DNA from: Adiantum capillus-veneris | Lineage: Eukaryota; Streptophyta; Polypodiopsida; Polypodiales; Pteridaceae | DNA: 64,000 nucleotides | Direction of reading: 5' to 3' | Assembly: GCA_014529385.2 (NCBI GenBank) | Contig: CM043942.1 | Span: forward strand, 64,263,184 to 64,327,183 | In this document: positions 11,491 through 23,238 of the stretch, piece after piece | How the letters are laid out: every line of letters starts with the position of its first letter | How positions within the stretch are numbered: the stretch's first letter is position 1 | The notes under the pieces: model-generated | Database searches by the model: none | What the model was told of the DNA's origin: nothing | What the model saw: only the letters and a program-made list of their open reading frames with translations | Made by a program: the position numbers and the translations under genes

Positions 11491-13859
11491 TGCTGGGCGA
11501 AGCTACTGGATAAGGCCATGGCAGCGGTAAAATATGAGGAAAAGTTGGGGTGCTAAAAGGAATGGTAAATTTTTTTTTAAGGCAATGGCCTACTCGATTG
11601 ATTTCCGCATAATAGGTTAGATCTAAATGCCAGTTTCCACCACACCCTTCTTGTATTCAGGTCTTAGAAAGAAATACCAATTGAGGACATGAGACCGGGT
11701 CCGAAAAGAACAACTTTCGATTTACAAAGCTTGGCAAATTGCGATGAAAGTGGAACTGCTTCTAGTTGACATGCCAAAATATGCATGTATGGAAGATTGC
11801 AAAAATCCGGTGAGAAATCAAATGGCAGGGTCAAATGAGGAAAAATGAAATAGAGAAGGATTTGCAAAATCTGGTATTACCAAAACACACACGGGCACCC
11901 AACGTTATGAAAAGAATGTCTTATCATATTTGCCAACCTACTCAAGCATTGGTATAAAGTGGCTAAACAAGAGGTCAATTTCTTTGAAACATGCATGGAT
12001 CGACTCCCTGACAACTCAGATTTTTTATTTCGGCTCATTTCGGCCTCCTTTTCTACTACAGGTAGTACTATACAAGCTATTTCGTCATTTCGTGCAAATT
12101 TTTTTCCAATGTCGTTTTTTACATAACAGGTCCCTTATAATCTTCTATGGTTTGTGTTGTATAGCACATGTTGTTCTCACATGGTTTCTCCTCTTTTCGG
12201 CAGTTTTCGCATTAGGTGCCACATTCGCATGGCTGACAACAACACAGATGTGTTGAAGATGTTGCTGCTGAGGAAAAATTGAATGGGGACAATTACCCTA
12301 TGTGGGCTTACATGGCCTTGTGTCAAAGGGCGTTTGGAACATTTTGTAGGGCATTGATGTACATCGTTGTTTTGAGGATGTAGAGGATGTCGCAGGTTTT
12401 GGTGGTAGGATTGCTACTGCCAGAACTGTGTTTCCTATGGTTGAGCAAGCTCGTTGGGATGGAAAAGATGCGTAGGCTCATGAATTGATTGCATTGTCCG
12501 TGAAACACTCTATTACTCTCACATTAGTTCAATGAAATTTACAAAATAGGCTTGGGATTTTTTTTATGTTCTTTATACGAGTCGCAATGAGGCTAAAATT
12601 GCATTGTTGTGTAAAGAGATGGAGTCAAATATTATGCAGTAGAAAGATGACATGGACACTTTCCTTGCTAGTGTCAAGGATATCAATGAGTACCTTATTT
12701 CTGCAGGCAAAGTAATTTTAGACAGTTGCCTTGTGCAGACTGTTCTTGATACCTTGCCAGATTCTTGTCAAACTTTTGCTAGTACTTGGAGATTTGTGAC
12801 GCAAGGAAATCCAGAAGTTGTCAAGTTTGACGCGGTATTCACATTGCTATTGCAAGACTCGTTTTCTAGAAAAAAATAGTACTAGACAACGTGCAGTTGA
12901 ACATGCCTTTATTGATGCTCAAAGAAAAGGTTGTAACTACATGTAGCTACTTCTCATGATTCTTCTATGAGTGGTAAATCACATGTTCCAAATGCTTCTG
13001 GTGGTAGCAATTTATCTGAAAATTTTGGTGATAAGGGCAAAAAGAAGATGCATTTCCATTATTGTAAAGCTAATGATCACTTGATCAAGTAGTGTCCTAA
13101 GTTGAAGTCAAAAGACGCTAAGAAGAAAGAGGCTGGTTCCACTACTATTGATGGTTCCACTACAAATGCAGCTATTGTTGAGTCTTCTGTGAAAGAAGAT
13201 TGTGATGCAGAATGGGATTTTAGTGCAGAGTGCACTTATGATCCTTCTGTCCATGATGCATGTTTGTCAATTATTGTAGATGCTCATGTGTGGTACTTTG
13301 ACAGTGGTGCTACAAAGCAGATTACCTCTCATCGTGACTTGTTTACCTCTCTCAAGGATGTCCCTCGTGAGAATTTAGTCACTTGTGCCAACAATGCCTT
13401 TTATCCGGTCAGGGGAGTTAGAAAGACTCTGTTGACTGTTGTAAATGGAAGTTCTTTCACACTTGTTGATTCATTTTATGTACCTAGGATCAAGAATAAT
13501 CTTTTTTTTTGTATTTACACTTGCTAGACTTGGTCTTGTTGTGAAATTTGTGGATGACAGACGTACAGTTCATGATCTCAGTTTTGACGATGAGATTGTT
13601 GTAGCAGGCATTTTGTGATATGGAATGTACAAGCTCACTTTGTATGACAAGTGTGGGCAGAATTTACAAATTCTTTTGTAGATTCAAAGGCTATTTCACT
13701 TGCAAAATTTTAGCATGCACATTTTAGAAATCTGAATTTTGTGAGTTTGCTTCGTTTACAAAAATATGATATGGTTGCTTCTTTGCTTCCTCTTGAAGCA
13801 CCTATATTTTGGGCAATATGCATCGTTCAAAGTTTCCAAAGGATGGTCTAGCTAGGGCC

Positions 13860-14124
13860 CCAGGAGTCCACTATGTAAAAATTGCATATAACATGTGCGA
13901 ACAAGAGGTATTTAAATAATCCCTTGCTTGTATATTTTCAAGTATTATATGTACCCCTTATCTATGCATTTTTGTGAAAAACCAGCCCTTATGTATGAAA
14001 ATTTTTACTTTCTCACAAAAACCCTTTATGTAAGTATATTTTTCTATAAATGTACCTAATTATAAATCCCTTATTTTGTTCACACATGCTATCTTACACA
14101 TTTCCTAGTGGACGCCCCAGGAGT
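13860..14124. mobile_element. Small AT-rich MITE in copia A
   Basis: The copia reading before and after is continuous if this 265-bp piece is removed (DGLARA, then TYSL). TAGGGCC flanks it on both sides (13853-13859 and 14125-14131); with one mismatch the duplication could be 9 bp. The ends share an inverted GTCCACTA block. The interior is AT-rich and noncoding. The second copy of this region (from 18884) contains only the right half of the MITE. Confidence 0.6.
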
Positions 14125-14199
14125 TAGGGCCACATACAGTTTGTAGCTTGTGCATAGTGATGTTTGTATGCTCATGCAAACTCCGTCCTTGGGAAAATT

Positions 14200-14860
14200 A
14201 ACTTTACTTCGTGACTTTTAATGATGATTACTCCAAGCATGCATGGTTGTATCTGCTTAAGGCGAAGTCTGAAGTGTTTTTGTGCTTCAAGAAATTTTTG
14301 GCTATGGCTGAAAATGTCTCAAAATGTACTATGGACACCCTCCATTCCAATGAAGGGGGAAGTATATGTCTCATGAATTTAATGCATTTATGGCTAGTCG
14401 TGGAATAAAAAACCAGTGTACAATGTCATATACACCTCAGCAAAATGGTGTTGCTGAGAGAAAAACAAGTCGCTTATGAAAATGGCATAGTGTATGGTCA
14501 ACAGTCAAGCTTTTTTGTATTTGTTTTTGCTCGAGGCCATCATCTGGGCCACTTATATACTAAACACATGTCCTACAAAAGCTTTGCAATCTATGACTCC
14601 ATATGAAGCATCGCATGATAGAAAACCTTCTATTGAGCATATGCGTGTTTTTGGCTGTTTGACATATGCTTTGGTACCACAAACACAACACACAAAATTG
14701 GATCATAAGGCTATCAAATGTATTTTTGTTGATTATAGTGCCAAAAGCAAAGGTTTCAGGTTGTACCATCCACAGAGAAAGTGTATCTTGGTCTCACGGG
14801 ATGTTGTGTTTGTGGAAGATTTTAATTCAACCCTTGTTGTCATGTACTACAGATATTAAT
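14200..14860 (+). pseudogene. Copia integrase core and C-terminal part
   Basis: Starts DDYSKHAWLYLLKAKSEVF, the usual copia integrase core, and continues to LHSNEGG where the DNGGEY-type motif should be. Here the aspartate is replaced by serine and a one-base insertion shifts the frame. The other frame then carries YTPQQNGVAERK, the conserved 'PQQNGVAER' box. A third part (14494-14859) has YEASHDRKPSIEHMRVFGC and VDYSAKSKGFRLY. The enzyme cannot be functional. Confidence 0.75.
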
Positions 14861-14977
14861 GTAAGCTCACATGATATTTATGACACTTTGTTTCCTATTT
14901 TCGATTGTGGAAGTTCTAATGTAAATTCCAATGAGTCCAATGACCAGCCTATGGGGGTTCCTAAAAATGTTACAAAT

Positions 14978-15147
14978 CAGTCTATTACTTATGCAGATGT
15001 ACATGATGTACTTGATGAGGAAAGGGCTGAGAATGAGCGGGCTAGAGGTATGCCAAAATCATCAGTCTATTACTTATGCAGATGTACATGATGTACTTGA
15101 TGAGGAAAGGGCTGAGAATGAGCGGGCTAGAGGTATGCCAAAATCAT
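14978..15147 (+). repeat. 85-bp tandem duplication within copia A
   Basis: Two adjacent copies starting CAGTCTATTACTTATGCAG (14978 and 15063). The period of 85 bp is not a multiple of three, so the duplication moves the frame. The same duplication is present in the second copy of this region (about 19893-20060), so it predates the 4.9-kb duplication. Confidence 0.85.
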
Positions 15148-15261
15148 TGGTGCATATTTTGCATGATAGTAAATTGGATGTACCTTTGTCTAGTCGTACT
15201 CGTTGAGATTCTCGCCATGCATCTTATGCATTAGATTGTTATGCTTTGGCTGTGTCTAGCT

Positions 15262-15820
15262 TACGTGATGCTAAGTAACTTCTATCTTTTGATGAAGCAC
15301 AAAATTCAAAAAAATTGGATGGCTACCATGCAATTTGAATATGAAGCACTTATAGAAAATGATACATGGAATTTTTGTGATTTTCCTCCTAGAGAAAAGG
15401 CCATTGGTACGAAGTGGGTTTACAACTTGGAACACAAGCCAGATTGTGAGATTGATCGCTATAAGGCTCGACTTGTTGCAAAGGGTTATGTAGAGCACTG
15501 AAAGGCATAGATTATGAAGAGACTTTTGCTCCCACTTGTCGTATAACTAATGTGCATTTTCCATGTGCATTGGGAGTTTATTTTGGTTGGGATGTATATT
15601 AGTCAAACATTGTTACTGCTTTTCTTGAATGGTGACATATTTGAGGAAGTTTATGTAAGGTAGCCTCGCGGTTTTGTCAAGAAAGGACAAGAGGATAAAG
15701 TGTACAGATGTAAGAAATCTTTTTATGAATAGAAGCAATCTCTTCGTGCTTGGTATGAGAAAGATGATACTCATTTGATCAAATGAGGCTTTTGTAACAG
15801 TCCAACAAAAAGCACATTAT
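15262..15820 (+). pseudogene. Copia reverse transcriptase, N-terminal half
   Basis: Carries ALIENDTWNFCDFPPREKAI and GTKWVYNLEHKPDCEIDRYK, then ARLVAKGYVEH, the typical start of a copia RT. Later frames give the LNGDIFEEVYV and SLRAWYEK motifs. Stops and shifts occur at about 15499 and after. The frame ends at the insertion of element B, and the missing YMDD half is found on the other strand at 1690-1895. Confidence 0.75.
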
Positions 15821-15971
15821 TGTTGGGGTATAGGCGCTCTGTCTTTTGCCCGCTCGGACGTCCACTATCTGACCGCCCACCCACGTGTGTACATACCCTT
15901 ATTCTTCACTACATATGAGAATAAAGAGCTCCTTATAATTAGTTCCTCTGAGTACTCCACCCACATTCTAT

Positions 15972-16055
<84 letters not shown>

Positions 16056-16080
16056 CACATGCACTGCATTCGCACTCACA
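15821..16080 (+). repeat. 5' LTR of element B, copy 2
   Basis: TGTTGGGGTATAGGCGC to TTCGCACTCACA, 260 bp with TG...CA ends. It contains a CT tract of about 79 bp at 15974-16052. ATTAT precedes it. Confidence 0.8.
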
Positions 16081-16095
16081 ATTGGTATCAAAGTA
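16081..16095 (+). other. Primer-binding site of element B, copy 2
   Basis: ATTGGTATCAAAGTA follows the LTR end directly and is complementary in style to initiator tRNA-Met, as in the minus-strand copy. Confidence 0.8.
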
Positions 16096-17510
16096 CATAT
16101 TGATTATGGAGAGCACGAAAACTTTGAGATCTTCGAGGCGATAGCTCGTTTTCTCTTGGCGTTGGAGAGATCAAGAAAGCTTGAAAGCTTTGTGAGAATG
16201 CAATGGGAGCTTGTGAGCTCAGTTGAGAGTCATGTATGCTTTGTGGAAGCTAAAAAAGGAGTGAGTAAGATTGCGTGTAAGTGAAGGTGTTTTCCTAAAA
16301 TTTTTCTATAACTTTGCAAACGAAAATTTTTACAAATTCGTCACCTTTTTGCTAATATTCAACCTAGACTGACTGTATACAGAAACTGCAGGTTTTCTAT
16401 TTTCACATAGTGTGCGAGTTCGATGCACTTTTGGAAGCACGGTAGGTGCCTGACGTTAGGTGCATAAATTATGAGCTGAAGTAGCAATTTCAGCTTGTGC
16501 AGAGCTTGTGGTTTGAGGGTTTTTGGTAGATTTGGGCAAAGAGTCACGAAGGCGTTTTTACACACCATCAAAGCGGTCTCTTGAGAGACACGGTTTTTGA
16601 AGCACACAAGTGGAGCTTCTTTCACATGTTTTCATAGGATACCTTGGCAACAAATTTGTGCTTGAATTCATGGTCTTTGCAGATGGTTTACATATGGTGA
16701 TGGAACTTGATTGATGCCCATTGTACATGCATTTTGGTGAGCACTTTTAAGTGCTAGTGAGCTGTCTTGAGAGCATTGTTTTTGCATTGATCAAGTTTTT
16801 GGATTGCAACTCTTTTGATTCTTGCTTATGCGCAGTCACTCCATTGATGTACGTTGAGTGTGGATTGCCATTGTATGTGAAAATGTGGAGCCATTTTGGC
16901 ATTTCTACTCATTGGCATTGAATAGTGTTACGATTTCAGATGGTAGAGATTGTACTTGAGTTTTTGCTCAGTTTTCATGGGAAACTCTGCTGGATTTTTC
17001 TTAAATTCTTGCCAGGTTTATGCGTATTCGCAGTTTACTCTCTAATGGTTTAGTGATTGATTTGACTCTCACTTTGGTAGTTATGTGAAATTTCTTGGCT
17101 TGCGGTTTGCGTTGCATTTTGGCTCATTTGCAAAGGAAACTATGTCTATTTTTCCCTGTCTTCTTGCCATAAACGTTTGCAGTGTTATGCCATCTTGTAC
17201 AAAGGTCGATATATTCACACTTTGACAGTGATCAAGTATATACCTCTCACTTTGACACTTGGACACAAGTTAGTGTTCTTGTATCTACTCTTGTGGGACT
17301 GCATTTATGGTATGCTCATCATTGATGCATATTCCAAGCGTGAGACTACAGTATGCAGGTTACAGGTTTTCACTATTGCGCTACTGGTTGGTTTATTCTT
17401 GGTTAGTGTAGTCGTTGAGTGATCTTCCACTTTTGATGTGTATGCATTGACATGATGTGTGACACAATTGAGTCTACACTAACGGCTCAAGATCTTGATC
17501 TTGCCGATAC

Positions 17511-17798
17511 TTGTGGTGTTGGCATCATTGTTGTTTCAGACGTATGAGACAACAACGGAGATATATCCAAGATGCAGATACGGCTTTGATACATGTTAGA
17601 GAGGCAATTCCAGTGGTAGTCTGTGCTAATGACGGTGATGTCACGCTTGCCTCCAGTGTACCTCTTGTAGATTTGTTTATGGATAGCACAATTTCTCCAC
17701 AATGGTTACTAGATAGCGATGTTGCTTTCCATGTCACACTACATCGTGAGTGGCCCTTAGCACTTTTTCTAGTGGGAGACTTGGTTGTGTGCACTTGA
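17511..17798 (+). pseudogene. Protease fragment of element B, copy 2
   Basis: A 95-codon frame ending SPQWLLDSDVAFHVTLHREW, the plus-strand counterpart of 3223-3510. The active-site glycine is changed again, this time D-S-D rather than D-S-N. The two copies therefore differ from each other as well as from the usual D-S-G. A pre-integrase-like segment follows in another frame (17930-18130). Confidence 0.6.
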
Positions 17799-18836
17799 CC
17801 GATGGTTTGACGTTTAACACAGAGGGTGCATGAGACGTTTGTTTCTCTTTTCCTAACGGTGTGTCATACACGCTATGAGACGTGCGTTATGTTCCTCAGC
17901 TGAGATAGAGCTTGATCTTAGTAAGATAGTTGTCAGTTTTTGGTTGGCAGGTACTACTTAGAGAGCAGTCTTTCCAGATGCATTGCGGTTCACTAGTGAT
18001 TGCCAGAGGAGCCCGCAACAGCCTCATATATCCTATGCATGTGTCTGAGGTTCGAGACGGCATAGTCTCAGTTTTGTTGTTGGCATGCATTCATCGAGAG
18101 ACGAGACGTGTCTCTTTTTCCATTGATCTCCATCATGCTCAAAAGACAGAGCATATGGTTGTGCAGGACGTGTAGGTAGACTCTATAGAGACAGAGGTAG
18201 AGTGGTAGTGCTCTAGCACGACACAACAGGTGTTGTCAGAGTTTGTGTAGTCAAAGGTAGAGCAGGTATGTTCCCTAGAGACACACACACATATGACAAA
18301 TATGGAGTTTTTTGACATGCTCATGCTAGAGGCTGATGAGTTGATGCCAGGATACACAATTTTGCTTATGGATGAGAGGGACATAGCTACCCCAGTGTCG
18401 GTAGTGACACATCCATACACGATGAGTAGTCTTGATGATGTAGTACATGTACATATCATAGGAGAGGCTAGACAACCATGTTTGCACAGATTTCTTTAGT
18501 GCTCATGCATCTCATGTATGACCTCCTTGTGTTGAGACCCAACCTAGCAGCTGCAGTGGGAGTATTTGCTGTAGGGATTGTCAGCTCTACGATGATTGAG
18601 ACTAGCATGATGCTTCATGGAGCTTTGTAGACCATATACAGTTGTTTGCGGGATTTAAATGTAGGCTCTAGCAGGGGTCCATAACTAACCGACCACCAAA
18701 GCCGGTGCGACTCTGTGTAGATCGACAGAGTGAGCCAGTGGTCATAGGTTGAGAGTCTCTCACCTATTTCCTTGTACATACTATTAGTCTAGCTAGTAGG
18801 TCTCACTTATCGGCACATCGCGTTTCAGTGCGAGAT

Positions 18837-18886
18837 TGTTGGGGTGAAGGCACTTCACCTTCTTTTGCATGCCCGGACATCCAGTG
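18837..18886 (+). repeat. Truncated 3' LTR of element B, copy 2
   Basis: TGTTGGGGTGAAGGCACTTC and the following bases match the start of the LTR at 2184. After 50 bp the sequence changes at GTG to the duplicated copia/MITE sequence. Confidence 0.8.
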
Positions 18887-20607
18887 AAAAACCAGCCCTT
18901 ATGTATGAAAATTTTTACTTTCTCACAAAAACCCTTTATGTAAGTATATTTTTCTATGAATGTACCTAATTATAAATCCCTTATTTTGTTCACACATGCT
19001 ATCTTACACATTTCCTAGTGGACGCCCCAGGAGTTAGGGACACATACAGTTTGTAGCTTGTGCATAGTGATGTTTGTATGCTCATGCAAACTCCGTCCTT
19101 GGGAAAATTAACTTTACTTCGTGACTTTTATTGATGATTACTCCAAGCATGCATGGTTGTATCTGCTTAAGGCGAAGTCTGAAGTGTTTTTGTGCTTCAA
19201 GCAATTTTTGGCTATGGCTGAAAATGTCTCAAAATGTACTATGGACACCCTCCATTCCAATGAAGGGGGAAGTATATGTCTCATGAATTTAATGCATTTA
19301 TGGCTAGTCATGGAATAAAAAACCAGTGTACAATGTCATATACACCTCAGCAAAATGGTGTTGCTGAGAGAAAAACAAGTTGCTTATGAAAATGGCACAG
19401 TGTATGGTCAACAGTCAAGCTTTTTTGTATTTGTTTTTGCTCGAGGCCATCATGTGGGCCACTTATATACTAAACACATGTCCTACAAAAGCTTTGCAAT
19501 CTATGACTCCATATGAAGCATCGCATGATAGAAAAACTTCTATTGAGCATATGCGTGTTTTTGGTTGTTTGACATATGCTTTGGTACCACAAACACAACA
19601 CACAAAATTGGATCATAAGGCTATCAAATGTATTTTTGTTGATTATAGTGCCAAAAGCAAAGGTTTCAGGTTGTACCATCCACAGAGAAAGTGTATCTTG
19701 GTCTCACGGGATGTTGTGTTTGTGGAAGATTTTAATTCAACCCTTGTTGTCATGTACTACAGATATTAATGTAAGCTCACATGATATTTATGACACTTTG
19801 TTTCCTATTTTCGATTGTGGAAGTTCTAAAATGTAAATTCCAATGAGTCCAATGACCAGCCTATGGGGGTTCCTAAAAATGTTACAAATCCTCAGTCTAT
19901 TACTTATGCAGATGTACATGATGTACTTGATGAGGAAAGGGCTGAGAATGAGCGGGCTAGAGGTATGCCAAAATCATCAGTCTATTACTTATGCAGATGT
20001 ACATGATGTACTTGATGAGGAAAGGGCTGAGAATGAGCGGGCTAGAGGTATGCCAAAATCATTGGTGCATATTTTGCATGATAGTAAATTGGATGTACCT
20101 TTGTCTAGTCGTACTCGTTGAGATTCTCGCCATGCATCTTATGCATTAGATTGTTATGCTTTCGCTGTGTCTAACTTACGTGATGCTAAGTAACTTCTAT
20201 CTTTTGATGAAGCACAAAATTCAAAAAAATTGGATGGCTACCATGCAATTTGAATATGAAGCACTTATAGAAAATGATACATGGAATTTTTGTGATTTTC
20301 CTCCTGGAGAAAAGGCCATTGGTACGAAATGGGTTTACAACTTGGAACACAAGCCAGATGGTGAGATTGATCGCTATAAGGCTCGACTTGTTGCAAAGGG
20401 TTATGTAGAGCATTGAAAGGCATAGATTATGAAGAGACTTTTGCTCCCACTTGTCATATGACTAATGTACATTTTCCATGTGCATTGGTAGTTTATTTTG
20501 GTTGGGATGTATATTAGTCAAACATTGTTACTGCTTTTCTTGAATGGTGACATATTTGAGGAAGTTTATGTAAGGAAGCCTCGCGGTTTTGTCAAGAAAG
20601 GACAAGA
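18887..20607 (+). pseudogene. Second copy of copia A integrase-RT
   Basis: Nearly identical to 13977-15691: integrase pieces at 19110-19770 and the RT start at 20177-20416 (FPPGEKAIGTKWVYNLEHKP). It shares the same frame breaks, including the 85-bp duplication, and differs by a few substitutions and small insertions (+5 bp overall). It is cut at 20607, right after GTCAAGAAAGGACAAGA, by the transposon terminus. Confidence 0.8.
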
Positions 20608-20623
20608 AAGACCATATTAGGTA
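20608..20623 (+). repeat. Transposon terminus (left): AAGACCATATTAGGTA
   Basis: Sixteen bases identical to 46954-46969. Each abuts one half of the same copia RT sequence. Here the flank is GGACAAGA; at 46953, read on the minus strand, the flank is AAGAGGATAAAG. The intact copia copy at 15686-15699 reads GACAAGAGGATAAA, so removing one AAGA restores it exactly. This is a clean 4-bp target duplication around a terminal inverted repeat. Confidence 0.75.
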
Positions 20624-20869
20624 AAGTGGGAAAATCCCAATTCCCAAGTTGGACAACTTTCAATATATGATGTACAAAATATAGAGATTTTGTCAAAATT
20701 TTGAGTTTTCTTAAGGTCTCATTCTACTTTATGCACATACAATACACAATGAAAACAACTAAAATACCATGGTTTCAATCAATTGGATTATTAGGAGACG
20801 AGTATATTGCATCCATTATCGTTGTCTATGTTCTACTGTCCTACCTACAACTTATCTCAACATGGAGAG

Positions 20870-22520
20870 CTTGGTTTCTAGGTCCACCACTTGTCCAAGT
20901 TAATGTAAAAGTGACTCAAGGTTCACAACTTGTGAAAGCAAGGATCCATTGAGGAATACAATCCACTTGGCTATTTTTCCTTAATTTATTGCATGTGACA
21001 TTCAAGAAAGGTCCACTTCTAATCTATAACTTCTTAATTTGAGGCATGGGGCATACATAAAATATGTAGCATATGCTCTATTGCCTCATAGGAAGCTTGG
21101 TTTCAAGGTGCACTTATCCATGCTAGCCTATCTTAGAGAAATGATGGAGCTTGCTTCTCTCCTTGTTTCAATGGAGACTAGCTTGGACAAGTGGTGGACC
21201 TTTGCTTCTCTCTATGTTTCAATAGAGTTAGCTTGGACAAGTGGTGATCTTGGAACAAAACCCCCATGTAAAACATATCATGGGTATTCCAAGTGATTAG
21301 AAAGATTACCATTTAAGATATAACCTTATAGGTTGGACAAATGGATCTTGGCTTGGAGAAATGGTGGACCTTTGATTCTCTCCATGTTTCAATGGAGCCT
21401 ATCTTGGAGAAATGGTGGAGCTTGCTTCTGTCCATGTTTCAATGGAGCCTAGCTTGAACAGTTGGTGGACCTTTGCTTCTCTTATGTTTCAATAGAGTTA
21501 GCTTAGACACGTGGTGGATCTTCAAACTAAGCCAACTACTATCAATGTTCCTAGCTTGGACAAGTGGTGGAGTGTTTCTCTACTCCATGTTTCAATGGAT
21601 CTTAGCTTGGACAAGTGTTGGACCTTAAAACAAAAACCCCATGTACAACATAGAATGGATTTTCTAGATTTCAATGGAGTCTAGATTTAACAAATGGTGG
21701 AGCTTGTCTTCATCCATGTTTCAATGAAACTAGCTTGGACAAGTGGTGGACCTTGTAACAAACCCCCCATGTACAACATATCATTGGTTTTCTAAGTGAT
21801 GGGAAGGAATACCATTCAAGATATAAACTTATAGCTTGGATAAGTAGTTGACTTTAAAACCAAATTCATCATAATACAATGAAATACAGGTTAGCCAATT
21901 CCTAAATCTTGAGACCAAACCTCCCATGCTATTAGAGATAATATATTGGATAAGTGGTGGACCTTCTATTATTTTCCCATGCCTAGTTTAGACTACCGGT
22001 ACACTTTGCAGCTATAAAGGTTGGACGAGTTGTGGAGCCTTGTTTCTATCCATGTTTTAATGGATCCTAGCTTGGACAAGTGGTGGACCTTGGAAAAAAG
22101 CTTCCATGTACAACATATATGAGGTTTTCCATGTTTTAATGGAACCTATCTTGGACAAATGGTGAAGCTTGCTTCTCTCCATGTTGATTTTGGAACTACC
22201 TTAGACAAGTGGTGGAGCTTTGCTTTTCTACTCTTCATAATACAATGAAGTATATGTTGGTTACATGGTGAATCTTAAGGCCAAACCTCCCATTTTACTA
22301 GAGATGATAGGTTGGACAAGTGGATCAACCTTCTATCATTTCTCCATGACTATATTGGACAATTAGTAGACCTAACATCTCTCTATGTTGTCTAGAGATA
22401 AGCTTGGACAAGTGATGGACCCTGCTTCTCTCTTCCCTTGGTTTACTAGTTTGAAGACTCAGTATATATACTTTCTTAGATCTAGCTTGAACAAGTGGTG
22501 GACCTTGTATCCACAATCTT
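20870..22520 (+). repeat. Satellite array 1 (GGACAAGTGGTGGACCTT family)
   Basis: Diverged, mostly plus-oriented monomers built round GGACAAGTGGTGGACCTT, spaced about 50-90 bp. They are joined by recurring linkers such as CCATGTTTCAATGGAGCCTA and AACAAACCCCCATGTA. Near 20880 the first monomer lies in the opposite direction. Open frames across it come from the repeat and are not conserved between units. Confidence 0.85.
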
Positions 22521-23238
22521 AATTCATTACAAAAAAGTATATGAAAAAATAACATAGGAATCTTGGTTTGAAGGTCAAGCAATTATATTTTCCAAATGCA
22601 AGAATATAAATATTTATTACCAAATTGACAAAGGTAACGTCCAAGAATTCTAGCTTTGCATCTTGTCAGATCTAAATCTTCATCAAGGCGACATGCATGT
22701 ATACATCAACTTTCAAGCCATTCAAGAATACATGCACTTAGATTCCATAGTTTTGTTTTCAAAGTCTTTTAGGTTCTAAAACTCTTTCACATAAAGTATG
22801 TAATGACAAAATTCTTGAAGCAAACATTTGTGCCCAAGAAAAGATCCCTCTCACATATTTAAAGTCCATGAATTCTCTGATCCATACTTACAAGTTTTAT
22901 TTTGACATCAAACATCAATTCTCTCATAGTTACAAATAAATGCAACCTCGATATGAATTGACAAAAAATGAATTTCTTTTACTATATGACCCAACATAGG
23001 CCCCAATCAAATAAAAAATGAGTCTCCAAAAATTTGGGTGCACTCTAGCAATACATCAGAGTCCCCTTACAATAGGATGCACTCCAATAGTACATTGAAG
23101 TCCCCTTAGAGTAGGGTGCACTCCATTCAAGTGTTCATAAAATTGACACACCTTTTTTTTTATAAAAAAAGACTATATCAAATTATACAAATGTTGAAAG
23201 ATACACACTAGAATAAAAAAAGCATCTTATGGCCATAT
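22521..23238. other. Intergenic or intron sequence, short 42-bp repeats
   Basis: No gene seen. At about 23035-23125 a roughly 42-bp unit (GGTGCACTC ... GTCCCCTTA) occurs two to three times. An A/T-rich stretch precedes the phosphatase-like exon on the right. Confidence 0.4.

Larger units (their letters stand above)
11985..15820 (+). mobile_element. Copia element A, plus-strand copy (leader to RT), 3' side replaced by element B
   Basis: Homologous to the minus-strand element at 7278-8944, starting within the leader. In order on the plus strand: gag (12240-12890, several stops; cleanest piece 12652-12876); a knuckle-like region near 13050; protease with intact VWYFDSGATKQI (13102-13527); pre-integrase; a MITE at 13860-14124; integrase (14200-14860); and RT (15262-15800). 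The RT stops at KSTLL, exactly where element B starts at 15821. Stops and frame changes are spread throughout, so it is inactive. Confidence 0.8.
15821..18886 (+). mobile_element. Non-autonomous LTR retroelement B, copy 2 (plus strand)
   Basis: A complete 5' LTR (15821-16080) is followed by a primer site, about 1.4 kb of leader with no clear gag, a protease/pre-integrase remnant (17511-18130), a tail frame with EFFDMLMLEADELMPGY, and the first 50 bp of a 3' LTR (18837-18886). There is no integrase or RT. It is the inverted counterpart of 1896-5133 and sits at the same position in the host copia RT, so both loci descend from one insertion that was later copied. Confidence 0.8.
13974..20607. 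repeat. Tandem duplication of 4.9 kb (second copy truncated)
   Basis: Sequence from GTGAAAAACCAGCCCTTATG at 13974 recurs at 18884. The offset is 4910 bp, rising to 4915 bp after small insertions. Unit 1 is 13974-18883 (half a MITE, copia integrase/RT, element B). Unit 2 runs 18884-20607 and is cut by the transposon terminus at 20608. The unit 1/unit 2 junction lies inside the 3' LTR of element B and shares only GTG between the parental sequences, which looks like end joining or template switching. Confidence 0.85.
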
